A stretch of 64,000 bases of DNA from Zeus faber (lineage: Eukaryota > Chordata > Actinopteri > Zeiformes > Zeidae), in NCBI GenBank assembly GCA_960531495.1, contig OY482852.1, positions 9,239,212 to 9,303,211 on the forward strand. The letters are read 5' to 3'. Positions 28,125 to 39,200 of this stretch are shown here, in pieces (position 1 is the first letter of the stretch; every line of letters begins with the position of its first letter). Under the pieces are notes generated by a model. The model did no database searches, was not told the DNA's origin, and worked only from the letters and a program-made list of their open reading frames with translations. A program made the position numbers and the translations under genes.

Positions 28125-29100
28125 CATGGTCACAGAGGACTTAACATGGACTGTTCACACAGACACTCTGGTGAGAAAGGCGAGGCAGCGTCTCTACCAC
28201 CTCAGGCAGCTGAGGAAATTCCGGGTCTCGGTGAGGATCCTCAAGTCCTTCTACTCTGGAGCAGTGGAGAGCATCCTGACAGGCAACATCACTGCCTGGT
28301 TTGGGAACTGTACTGCCCAGGACAGGCGGGCCCTGCAGAGGGTGGTGCGTTCAGCTGAACGTACCACTGGAACTACCCTCCCCCCCTTGCAGGAGTTATA
28401 CACCAGGAGGTGTAGTAGCAGAGCCCGCAGGATCATGAAGGATCCTCATCACCCCAACAACGGACTGTTTCAGCTGCTGCGGTCAGGCAAGCGCCTCCGC
28501 AGTCACACAGCGAGGACAGAGAGACTGAGACAGAGCTTTTTCCCGCAATCCATCAGAACTGTCAATGCTGACCTCACCAAGGGTCCTCACTGAGCCACAC
28601 ACATAGGCTCCACTACCTACTGTACTGTATGTAGCATACTGTACCGCATACTGTGTCACTGTTCAGGGTTGTTCGTGATGCCGTATTGCTGCGCCGTACT
28701 GTTGTATACTGTGCTGTATTATCCCAAACACTACTCCCTCTATTCACATTCACATGCCACTTTAATTCACATGCCACTTTAAATGCACATATCTGTATAT
28801 ACATAGGCATATTCCTTCTATCTATTCCATTTTATTTCAATTTATTTTTATTGTATTTTATTCTTTATATTTTTATCTTATTCTATAAGTATTCCACTTA
28901 CTGTATTACGTTTTAGGAGTCAGTTAGTCGGTCTATTAGAAAGGAATTTTCTACTTTTTATTTTATTTTATTTTTTATTTTTTCCTAGGACTTATTGTGT
29001 GCTATCACCGGGTGCGTTGCATTACATTTCACTGCATATATGTATGAAAGTATGTATATGTATGTGACAAATAAAAAATCTTGAATCTTGAATCTTGAAT
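28125..29100 (+). mobile_element. 5'-truncated L2-type LINE copy
   Basis: Frame 28126-28593 encodes the C-terminal tail of a LINE ORF2: VRKARQRLYHLRQLRKFRVS, then LYTRRC, then HPNNGLFQLL, then SFFPQSIRTVN. A 3' UTR follows and ends in the heptamer repeat TTGAATC at 29081-29100. The same protein and tail occur in the minus-strand copy at 59481-62045. The catalytic reverse transcriptase part is absent. The L2/CR1-clade assignment rests on protein family resemblance. Confidence 0.85.
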
Positions 29101-30235
29101 GGTATTGGTTCAGCAGAGGTGGTGGCTGGGATTTGATGGAATTTAATTACAGTAAGTCATTCAAAAATGCCAACCCATCCGTACAATTTCCAGCTATGCA
29201 ATGGCTACAACAACCCCCAGTTGAATAGCTCTTCATTACCAAGCTATAAAGTCCACGGTAGCAGAGTGTATAAAAACAGGAAATTTTTGAGGTGACCGGG
29301 GGATACGGTACAATCCACACTTTTGCTTGAGTCGTGCATGCTGACACCTTGTGGCAAGCAGAATAATAGCTGCACAAACTCATGAGAATACTCAAGAGTT
29401 TATTTCTTAATTTGGCTGTCATATGAAATATTGGATTAAAGCAGCTGTGAGCACCAGGCTCCCAGTGGTTCATGCTGGGGGTTTTTTTGTAAGTTGTATC
29501 TCCTACAAGAGCTATAAATGATATCTAAATGGCCTTTTTTACAAGATTATTTTGAACATCTAATGTTGCGTCTGATTTCTCTCAGAGTATAGCTATAAAC
29601 TATTTTTTCAATAAATTTATGAGCAATGTATATTTAGTGAAAGGACAGCAATTCAGTTCAACAAATGGAATGCTTTGAATCAAAAAGCTGCATTCATTGT
29701 ACAGAGGAATTGACATTATTCTAAAGTATTGTTGTAATACGACAAGGACGCCAGTTGTACCAGAGGGTAAAACTTAAAATCCATGCTCACCAACGCAAAA
29801 ATTATGTCAAAGTGGAAGCCGTACAAATCCACACTGGTGACTATATATTTTTTACTATATATATTTAAAAAAAAGTTATTGGGTGAATTTAAAGTATTAA
29901 TCCATGAGTTCATCTGTGTTGGGTGGATATCAAAAGTCAAAAATGTGTTTTCTTTTCAACATCCATGTCATCCCCATCTTCACTCTACTTTCCTTTCTTG
30001 AAAGTATTCCTTTCTTCTGACTGACCGTTTATTTTATTTCACCTTGGTAACTTCAGGGGGTGCATGGGATATTTTGTTTCTTCCGAGGTGTGTGATTATT
30101 CTTGGTGAACGTTCATCCGTATCAACAGTTTGCTGACCACAACTGGCTCCAGCGCTTCGTCAAATCCAACCACGGCTGAATGTCAATTCTCGAGTTCCTT
30201 TATCATAAATTTGCAAGACATTTGCAATCTCGCCG
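29101..30235. other. No gene recognised
   Basis: AT-rich unique sequence between the L2 copy and the paqr7 promoter. Confidence 0.5.
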
Positions 30236-30300
30236 GGAAAGGCGGACCCCGCCACCAACAACGGTATGGAGGAGCGCGCACATGCATCACGCGAATATGT
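30236..30300 (+). repeat. Short dispersed repeat, copy 1
   Basis: Contains GGCGGACCCCGCCACCAACA, a tract shared perfectly with 59412-59431. Similarity continues for about 35 bp (GGAGGAGCGCGCACATGCAT against GAGGAGCACGTGCATAACAC). Confidence 0.6.
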
Positions 30301-30639
30301 GAAATGGCGGTTTCTTTAAAAAGATCCAGCAAAACAGAAAAAGTACCTAATATCGGATATTTTTAGCCAAATAATTGTGTGGATTTCCACTTTAACGTTT
30401 AATCTCGGATGAATAGCATGTGCGTTGACTGCATCCTGGCGCACCCACTGCACGCATGTGACGAGGCGGTGGAGATGCGGCCAAATGGCCAATGCGGAAT
30501 GAGCTGCAGGCACAGCCAGTGCAATAAATCCAGACATTAACCACCTCCCCTTATAACACATATGACACATTTATATAGGTGTTATATATATTATTTCCTC
30601 TCGTGAAGCCAATAGAATTGACGCTTCGACGTCAGCCAG

Positions 30640-30959
30640 ATGAGCGTTCACAGCTTTCCGCGGAGAACGGGGCGGGCTCGGGTGAAGACTCGCGATTGGT
30701 CGGTGACTGTCCGGGGACGCGCGCCGAGGGGCAGCAAGCCGGCGGCTGATTGGCTGCTGCAGCTGCCCGTCAAAACGCCGCCGTATCCCCGCGTTTGCCG
30801 ACGGTCGGCGTCCTGCAAGACCGGTCAGCCGCTCCTCCAGCCGGAGAACCATCCATTCTCCATTTATTCCTGCATACAATGCCATTTATATTCATAGATT
30901 TGTGGGTGATTTTCCAAAAGCACAACTGAAGGCTTCGGAGTGATTTTATCGCCTAAAAG
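30640..30959 (+). promoter_or_regulatory. paqr7: paqr7 promoter and non-coding first exon
   Basis: A CpG-rich patch carries a GC box (GGGGCGGGC, 30669-30677) and two inverted CCAAT boxes (ATTGG at 30695-30699 and 30749-30753). Downstream is a donor AAAG|GTAAGG, with exonic sequence ending at 30959. This pairs naturally with the acceptor CTCCAG at 31815-31820 just before the paqr7 ATG, giving a 5' UTR intron of about 860 bp. The transcription start is inferred, probably between 30800 and 30900. Confidence 0.6.
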
Positions 30960-31606
30960 GTAAGGGCGCTCCGGATATGTGTTTAATTACAAGAATGAAA
31001 ATAGGAATAAGAATGGGTGTTTTAGTCAGAGGCACTGATATTCTGACAGATTGCCATGATTTGCGGTGTGGTGGTGTCCAAAACGAATCCCTGACCGATG
31101 CGGTTTCAGGCACCGCTCACCCATCTCATAAAAAAAAAATGTTCAGATTGAGATACATCGGAATCTCTGTCGATGACGAAATCATCTAGGAAATATGAAC
31201 GGCTGTCTTGCACGGGGTGCATTCCAAGGCGAAAAAAATCAAAATCAAAAATGGAATCCAAAAATTAAAAACCGAATCATGATATGTCCTGGCTGTGGGC
31301 GAGCGTTTCCATCCCTGCGCGTTTCTCTGGGAATGGAGCCCGAGTAGGAAATGCGGGCCAGGGTGGGGACATGTCGGATGGGGCCGTGTTACGTAATCTC
31401 AGCCCATTCATTGCTCCACGCCTCTCCCAGCTCCCCACCACCAGAGGCCATCCTCCAGCTGGATGCTACACCCCTCAAGACATGCACTACCGGGATTAAT
31501 CAAACCCTGTCCGATCAATTCTACACCAAATGGGATATTGGTGGTTAAAGTGGTCATTATTATTATTATTATTATTATTGTTAATAATAATAATAATAAT
31601 AATAAC

Positions 31607-31638
<32 letters not shown>

Positions 31639-31820
31639 GATGATGATGAACAGTGCTGAGATCCATTTGGCCTCACATCAGGGTAGGCGGGGTAGGAGAG
31701 TTAGGAGAGCGGCGGAGTTAGACCCAGAAGTGACAGCACCTCAAAGGCCAGACGGATTAATTGACCGACTTGGTTGTGTCTCTTCCCTTTCCCCCATCAA
31801 CCCTCCTCTCTCGCCTCCAG
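30960..31820 (+). other. paqr7: paqr7 5' UTR intron with an ATT/AAT palindromic microsatellite
   Basis: The intron runs from GTAAGG to a CT-rich tract plus CAG. Inside it (31556-31640) a run of ATT triplets switches to a run of AAT triplets and back, which can fold back on itself. Nothing else in it is recognised. Confidence 0.5.
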
Positions 31821-31826
31821 TTTGCC

Positions 31827-32885
31827 ATGGCGACGGTGGTCATGGAGCAGATCGGTCGCCTGTTCATCAACGCCCAGCAGCTGCGTCAGATCCCTCAGCT
31901 GCTGGAATCCGCCTTCCCCACGTTGCCCTGCACGGTGAAGGCCTCCGACGTTCCCTGGGTGTTCCGCGAGCCCCACATCCTCGCCGGTTACCGGCAGCCC
32001 GACCAGGGCTGGCGCTACTACTTCCTCACCCTGTTCCAAAGGCACAACGAGGCGCTGAACGTGTGGACGCACCTCCTCGCCGCCCTGATCATCCTGGTGA
32101 AGTGGCAGGAGCTCTCAGAGACGGTGGACTTCCTGCGCGACGCCCACGCTCAGCCCCTCTTCATCGTCCTCCTGGCAGCCTTCACGTACCTCTCCTGCAG
32201 CGCTCTCGCTCACCTGCTCTCCGCCAAGTCGGAGCTCTCCCACTACACCTTTTATTTCCTCGACTATGTGGGCGTCGCCGTGTACCAGTACGGCAGCGCC
32301 TTGGCACATTTCTACTATGCCATAGAGAAGGATTGGCACGCCAGGGTGCACGGGTACTTCTTACCCGCCGCTGCGCTACTTGCCTGGCTGTCCTGCTTCG
32401 GCTGCTGCTACGGTAAATACACCAGCCCCGGGCTGCCCAAGTTCGCCCACAAGCTGTTCCAGGTGGTGCCGTCGGGTCTGGCGTACTGTCTTGACATCAG
32501 CCCCGTGCTCCACCGCATCTACAGCTGCTACCAGAAGGGCTGCAGCGACCCGGCCGTGGCGTACCACCGCTACCAGGTGCTGTTCTTCCTGGTCAGCGCC
32601 TACTTCTTCTCCTACCCGCACCCGGAGCGCTGGTTCCCCGGGAGGTGTGACTTCTTCGGGCAGGGCCACCAGATCTTTCACGTGTTCCTGGTGCTCTGCA
32701 CCCTGGTGCAGCTGGAGGCGCTGCGCATAGACTTCACGGAGCGCCGCCCCCTCTACGAGCAGCTCCACGGCGACCTGGCCCACGACGCCGTGGCGCTGTT
32801 CATCTTCACCGCCTGCTGCAGCGCCCTCACCGCCTTCTACGTGCGGAAGCGCGTGCGCTTATCCCTCCACGAAAAGGAAGAGTAG
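31827..32885 (+). CDS. paqr7: paqr7, membrane progestin receptor alpha, single coding exon
   Basis: This is a 352-aa progestin and adipoQ receptor (PAQR, hemolysin III superfamily), the membrane progestin receptor alpha. It is a plasma-membrane steroid receptor that in fish mediates rapid progestin-induced oocyte maturation and sperm motility. The sequence begins MATVVMEQIGRLF, the same start as known teleost mPR-alpha. PAQR signatures are visible: HNEALNVWTH at 73-82, SALAHLLSAKSE at 125-136, LDYVGVAVYQYGSALAH at 145-161, LDISPVLHR at 222-230 and GQGHQIFH at 278-285 with its conserved His pair. About seven hydrophobic segments follow the family plan. I chose 31827 because the open frame upstream crosses a pyrimidine tract and AG acceptor at 31819-31820, and GCCATGG is a good Kozak context. 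An intronless CDS behind a 5' UTR intron is usual for this gene. The zebrafish counterpart is called paqr7b; which paralogue this is cannot be settled here. Confidence 0.96.
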   Translation: MATVVMEQIGRLFINAQQLRQIPQLLESAFPTLPCTVKASDVPWVFREPHILAGYRQPDQGWRYYFLTLFQRHNEALNVWTHLLAALIILVKWQELSETVDFLRDAHAQPLFIVLLAAFTYLSCSALAHLLSAKSELSHYTFYFLDYVGVAVYQYGSALAHFYYAIEKDWHARVHGYFLPAAALLAWLSCFGCCYGKYTSPGLPKFAHKLFQVVPSGLAYCLDISPVLHRIYSCYQKGCSDPAVAYHRYQVLFFLVSAYFFSYPHPERWFPGRCDFFGQGHQIFHVFLVLCTLVQLEALRIDFTERRPLYEQLHGDLAHDAVALFIFTACCSALTAFYVRKRVRLSLHEKEE

Positions 32886-33891
32886 GCAAGGGAGAGAAAA
32901 AAGGGAGTGTTAAATATGTGATTGAATATATTTTACCTTGGAGACACACTTGGTTGACAAAAAAAAAAAAAGATATGTTCACGTTGTTTAAATTTGCTGG
33001 TTTCTGACAGTGATCATGTGGTTTGCCAAAAAATACAGTGACCTATCAAAGAATGATTAACTATGTTTGTGTGACATGTCGTTTGTCTGTAGAGATACAG
33101 GTAGCCCTTAAACACTGCAAATAGTCTTTGCACTTCAAGCTATTTTATAAACAGAGGACAATGTGGTCATGAATAAAACGGGTGAGTTTATTTGTCAAAA
33201 TGGATGATATTCAAATGTTACCATTCTCAACTGTGAGCTGCTTCTCCAAGCCAGCAAGACTGTTCTTGTTGAATCCGGAGAAATGTTTCGTTTTACCGAG
33301 CAAAAAACAAAACAAAACAAAAAAAAAACCACACATCGCTACCGAGGAGCAAAAATTGAATTATTTTTGCATTTCACGCGTTTGAATATCGTTTGCTCCG
33401 GAAATGACGATGCCTTGAACTTAACGGCGGACTAGCTTCCCAGATCAAAATATGAGGAACCCGCTAGGATTTACAATGCTCAACATGTTTTTCCAAGAAG
33501 GGACGTTACAGTTTATTTAATCAGCTCGTTAGGGCGTTCGAACCCCTCCCCAGCGAACCTCCGTTCCTCGAAGGGGAACTCTTCCACACGCCGTCGAAAT
33601 CACGTGGGTCCATGAGGTTGGCGCTCGGATGGCCCGAATGATGCGGCCGGAGCTTTCTCTCAACGGCTCTTTCTGACGATGTGGGTTTTTTTTGTATTTA
33701 AAGGGCTGGAGCTTCTGCCTTTTTTCAGACCCCATGATGTCAAGGCCTTTTGTGCGTATTGTTCCATCGCTGGTTGTTTAGACTCGACTCACAAAGTAAC
33801 CAGAGTCAGAGTCCAATGTTCTGCTTTTTCTGTGTTTTCGTACGGGCCTCGGAGCATGTCTTCTACTCTCTAGATGTGTGTGTGTGTGCGC

Positions 33892-33929
<38 letters not shown>

Positions 33930-34940
33930 TCCAGATGTGGGTGTCCCTGAATGCATCGCTACGCAGCTCCTTCTGCAGTTGCATCTACAGTACATTGTGC
34001 CCCCGTGTGCCCCCTGCACCCAACACATAGTGAGTTAAAAAAAACGGATTGAGTCAGATCCTCGTTTTTTGGCAACGTTCTTTCAGAGACTGGTTCGTAC
34101 GTGCACATGTAGCTGCTTGGCGTCGGAGGGCGTCGGACGCGTTGCTCCACCGCGCTTCCGCTTTATTTCACGACTTTGTTCCTGCTGACGCCGCCGCTTG
34201 CGTTTCCGCCCTCCCTCCCCTCCCAGGCCACCCGGGACGGACGAGCTTTTATACGGACGGGCGATTATTATTCAGAATTCACGAAACGATCCATGACCAG
34301 GGACGCCCATAAGCGGGAGGGGGGGGCCGGCTTTCTGGGGACCAGCCGCTAGGGGCTCCATGGAGGCATTTGGGGAAGGGCCCATTTGATCTCGGCTCCG
34401 CTGTGTGATCAGAGCGTCTCCGCCCCACGCAAAGGCTTTCTGAGTCACTCCCTTACCACCGCCCACCCCCCTGCTGGACCTTTTCGGGGGCCCGGCCATT
34501 TCTGTGGGCGGGCCTGTCCACGCCATCAGTGTTTCCTACATTTATCGTGCCAATGAATCCGCCGTGGCTGGGATGATGGCATGACCGGAGAATCGTCTCG
34601 GACCAAACTATATATTTATTTATGTCGCCCGGGGGAAACTGAACCGTGTTTGTTGATTGACAAGCTTTAATCTTCCTGTTACACTTCTTTTATTTTTATT
34701 ACTGTTACTACTGACCCATTCTCATCATGCACTGCCTGAATATAACTTTGTTTAAGAAAAAAAAACGAAAAAACGGGGGCACTGGTTCTGCACTGGTTTG
34801 CCCCGTTCCCCCAGTTTACCTTGAGGCAGGGGTGGAGGGACGTGAATGTCTTCTGCCGATGAAAAGTACAATGTGTGATAATGACTGCACTAATATTCTG
34901 TGGTATTTAAGTAAATAAAGTGTTTAAGTATCCAGGTTGT
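32886..34940 (+). other. paqr7: paqr7 3' UTR with proximal and distal poly(A) signals
   Basis: There is an AATAAA at 33172-33177, about 290 nt after the stop. A second AATAAA at 34914-34919 is followed by a GT-rich stretch. The interval is AT-rich and otherwise non-coding apart from a GT microsatellite at 33871-33928. A short and a long 3' UTR isoform are both plausible; which is used cannot be told from sequence. Confidence 0.4.
33871..33928. repeat. (GT)n microsatellite in the paqr7 3' UTR/flank
   Basis: GT units interrupted by GCGCGC. Confidence 0.95.
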
Positions 34941-35407
34941 CGTATTTGCTCGTCAGGGGGGGGGTCGAAATAAGCTAAATTTTTAAGCGCGAAAAATCAA
35001 CTCCACACAGTCATCACCATCATCCACACCCACACCGACATTTTGACACGGAAAGGTGAAACTGAAATCCAAAATGACAATACAACATTAACTCTTGAGT
35101 TGCGATTTGTCCCAGCGTCAATTCAACCGCTTAAAGGACGCGGCTTATTTGACGAAACACCAAAAACAAATGGTTTCGGTCACCGTCTTGGTGTTTAGTT
35201 CTGCTCGTCTTTAACCAGCGAGATAGATTATCATACCATTATCCATCATCCCAGACAGTAATGTGTCTGGCGGCGAAGTTTTCACTCTCAGGGGCCACTA
35301 GTGGGAGGCAATGATGTATCGAAAAGCAAATAAGACGGTAAAAGAGGAGAGGAACACAAGCTGGCACTCCAAACACCCTCCAGTCTCCAGCCTCAGACAT
35401 CATTCTA

Positions 35408-35423
35408 CCACCAGAGGGCGCTC
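35408..35423 (+). promoter_or_regulatory. CTCF-like motif
   Basis: CCACCAGAGGGCGCTC matches the CTCF core consensus (CCASYAGRKGGCRS) in full. It lies between the paqr7 3' end and the gene desert, where an insulator would be sensible. Motif only; binding is inferred. Confidence 0.4.
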
Positions 35424-36064
35424 GTGTTATGTCCACGAGTGGTTTCCTCGGCTCTCAGAAGAGGGGGCCCTTCCCTATACACTGATATGAGGTTGAAACA
35501 TAAATAAGATTCACACACTCACACAAAAAAAAAAGCAGGTAAGGACACACAAAGCCTTCTTTTTTATTTTTTTAATGAGAACTCCGCCTGAAAGACAATT
35601 TCTGATCTTGGCGGTGTGTTTCTTCCCCGTCTCTCTTTCCTGCGAGCTTTATTCAAAATGTTAGATGGTACCCTTGGGAATGATGCTGGCTCCCAATCAA
35701 AGTCCGGGGCGGGAAGCAGGGGGGGGGGGGGGGGGGCTTGCGGGCCTAATGGAAATGGAGTCCCGATGAAATTCCAATGCTATATACTGTATTTATAGAC
35801 GTGTAGAAAGGGATTAAAGAAGAGACGACCCCGCCCCCCCTCCCTTCCCTCTCCTCTCTGTATGAAGGCCACGAGTGACACGTGTCTTCCCACAATGCGG
35901 AGAACGTTTTTAAAAACTCAGTAATAATACAATTAAATTAATAATGCTGGAATTTGTGGCGTTGTATATGTCCGCCTGTCCTTGGTGACGGCTATTAATC
36001 TGGGGCTATGTGTATTAATGTCTCTCTCTCTCTCTCTCTCTCTCTGGGCCTGATATATTTACAT

Positions 36065-36235
36065 CATCATCATCCAGTCCAAAGCCACTTACAATTATTC
36101 ATACACCAACGGACGGCGGCCATCGGCAGCTATTAGGGGTTAAGTGTCCTGCTCAAGGACACTTCAGCGCGGAGCCGGGGACGGAACCGGCAATCTTCGG
36201 ATTACCAGACGTATCCGCCGCGGCTGTGATGAATT
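36065..36235 (-). mobile_element. SINE-like fragment, reverse orientation
   Basis: The plus strand shows GGTTAAGTGTCCTGCTCAAG and GACACTTCAGCGC, then GGGGACGGAACCGGCAATCT. Its reverse contains GGTTCCGTCCC, close to a pol III B box. This is the usual teleost SINE body read from the other strand. Confidence 0.5.
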
Positions 36236-39200
36236 CCACGGCTCCCGTTCTCAGACTCAGACTCAGACGCCCCTAAATCAAATAAGAGAGATAGCGATAA
36301 TCACCTCACCGGCTGCTTCTTGTCCTCTAACTATCAGGGCCTCTCCCTTGTCTGCATCAATTTCCCCCGCGCGCCATGTTTACGACTCCGCCCCGCCCGC
36401 CCGGCTGCCACCCTCCTCCCCCTCCTCCTCCTCCTCCTCCTCACTTCTCAATCTCGAGTCGTTTTTTTGCTTCCCCCCAAATTTTTGGCCTTTTGAATAT
36501 TTTATTTGCTCTGATAGACATCGATATCACGTGGTTTTGTTCTAATATCGTGCTTTGTAATTAAAGACCGGACTCGCTGCGGGGGCCGGCTTTGTTCACT
36601 TATGAAATTATTATTAATTCATGCTCTATTTGTTTTCCCAGGTGACGGGCGGCCAACCTCCCCGTCTCTTTTCTTCTGATGAACTTCCGTAATAATGGCC
36701 AAAAAAAGCTTTCGGAAAAATCCCCGAGCTCCGAGTTAATTTCAAGTCATCAACCGAGCGACTATTCTTTGGCGTGACTTAATGGAGATCGATCGGATAA
36801 ATTGATCCAGCCGGACGGGAAAAAACAAGGCAAGAGGACAAAAGCCAAAACCCAGGTGCAAGGCCTCAAGGTCCTCCCATGAAGGAGGTTTTGAGCCATA
36901 ATGACGTCGAAAAACGTACAGTTTGCGCTCCTCTCCGAAAAAGTTGAGTTTGCCAACGTTCTGCCGAGGCCGCGGCTGCATTGCTCGTCATGTCTCATTC
37001 ACAGCGGGGAAACGGCGACATCCCATAATATGCCCGTGTAAAAGCGCTGTAGCGGTTTCTCAATAGTTCTTTAGGAGATCCTCCATTCTCTCGGGGGGCT
37101 TGAAGGCCGAAGTGTTATTCAGGCCTGGCGCGCGGCAGAGCGCCGCTTCCATGCTTTTGGCGCCGGTTCAGGAAAATAGGCTGTTGTTTCCGAATCCCGC
37201 GGCCCCCCCGCGTCCTCTCCCACAGGAAGACGTCGGCCCCCGCGACACAATGGCTGGAGGAGGCAGGAAGGTAAAATACAGATCCCCCGGGCGGATAAAG
37301 GACGCGGCGCGCGGTGTTGACGTCGCGTCGTGGAAACACTTGAGCGCTCCGTGAAAATAGACACAAAGGCTTTTTAGCAAGAGCCGTGACAGGTTTTTAT
37401 TTATTTATTTTTTTAACTTATAATAAAGCTGTTGTGATAGGGCCCTCGCCGTTGTTTTAAATATACTGCGTTACAAGTTGTCAGTGTCAAAATGCATGAC
37501 ACGCCTCATGAATATAATCTCTGCTCTGTTCCAAAAAAGGGTTCTTTTTTTGTTTGTTTTTTTTTGGTGTGATTTTTTTTCTGCGTTTTATGTTTTGGGG
37601 TGTTTACGTCGACGCTACCTGCCGGCGACGGAGCCTATTCATCAAGAGGCGGCGAAAGGAATAACTTGAGCCCGGACGAGGTGAGCGGGGAAGCACGTAC
37701 ACGTTATCTCAAGGTCGCTCCGGTGTCGATGCCTATAGCTGTTTAAAGATTATTAATTCCTCTCCCCTGGCCCCGTGGCCCCTCGTGTAGCAGCCGGATT
37801 ACACCGGCGGATTCCCAAAGTATTTGAGAAACAACCTGGGGGTGGGGGGGCCACGCTGGGCACGGCCAAACTGAAGGGACTAAGTGGAGATGTGCACATT
37901 ATTGTGGCTTAGTTTCGATTGTTTTGCGCCTGGGTCTTTCACCCTGCTCATGCTGAAGAATACAGTAAGTAAGGGATGGCGTACAGCCAGCCAGTCACTA
38001 CCTCGAACAAACTCCTCTGAAGAGGGTTATTATTTTTGCGATAATGACCGGCTGGCTGTAAATTATCCCGCTTATTAGGCTTCACGGCTTCACGGCTTCT
38101 GAGTGTGAGTTATACAGTGTCAGTCGGGAGGGTCAACTTTTATCTCCAGTGTGGGGGGCGGGGTTATGCTCGGTTATGCCCGGGGCTTGTTTTGTTTCAT
38201 TAATTTAAAAGAACCCGAGGAAAATAAATAAAACAACTCGAAAAAACACACAGTTTTTAATTGCTTTGTCTGGAAACAAAAAAAGATGCCTCTGATCCGA
38301 GCTGCGGAGCGTGATGCTCAGCCTCATGGTGCGGTCCACTTTAGGGGTGTCTGGAATCGTATTAATAGATTATTCCAGGCATAACGATGGGAAATATATT
38401 GTAACGTTTACGATGACCGGCAAGAAGGATATATAAAAGTTTTGAAACCCCCGGCCTGTTGTTTTTACGTCTTTTGGGGGCGGGGTCCAAGTCTTAATTA
38501 GCGGGGGTGAGACCCCCCGTAACCCTAACTGTGCATGGCTTCTCACAAAATAAAAGAATGCAGTGAGATGGAATTTTGATCGGGAATCATTTTATAACTC
38601 GTACGACTAGTTAAAGAGCTTCCACTGAGGACAATAGTTCCACAACAACAGAGCAAACTATTCACCCCACAAAAAAACTTTGTGGTAAACTTTGTGTACC
38701 TGTACCTCTCTGCATTCACCTCTCCCGGTCTTCCATTGTTGTTTCTATACGGCGTCAACAGGGGGGCGTGCCATTGTTCTGACGGCCCATTATCCCGAAA
38801 CCCCAATAGTCCGAAAAGAAATGCCCCATTAGACATAGACGACACCCGAAACCCGACCGCCTCTAACCTTATACCAAAAGGTAACCACCTCCAACCCCAC
38901 CTTTTCCGGACTATTTGGCTTTCGGGAGCAAAGGGCGGTCCCCTGTGAAAAGCTAGCGTTAGCGTCAGCCTCAGGGGGCGGGGGCAAGGCGAGGGACGCA
39001 AAGCAGCCGGGGAAGTTTGTTGCCTGTGACGACGGCCATTATTGAAATCCATAGCACAGAGTATGAGCCCGTTTCAAAAGCCTCCAGATGGCTGCGATTC
39101 GGCCTTTGTTCGAGTCCTATCTCTGCTCTTTGCTCGTCTCCCTCTTCTTCTCTGCACAAACGTTCAATTACCCACCTGCGGAAGCCATTCAACAGGCTTT

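Noticed and set aside
30640-30897. Plus-strand 85-aa protein in the paqr7 promoter
   Set aside because: It is CpG-island sequence with GC and CCAAT boxes, better explained as promoter and 5' UTR.
31761-31826. Longer paqr7 N-terminus (374 aa)
   Set aside because: The extra 22 codons cover the polypyrimidine tract and the AG acceptor, and known fish mPR-alpha begins at the downstream MATVVMEQ.
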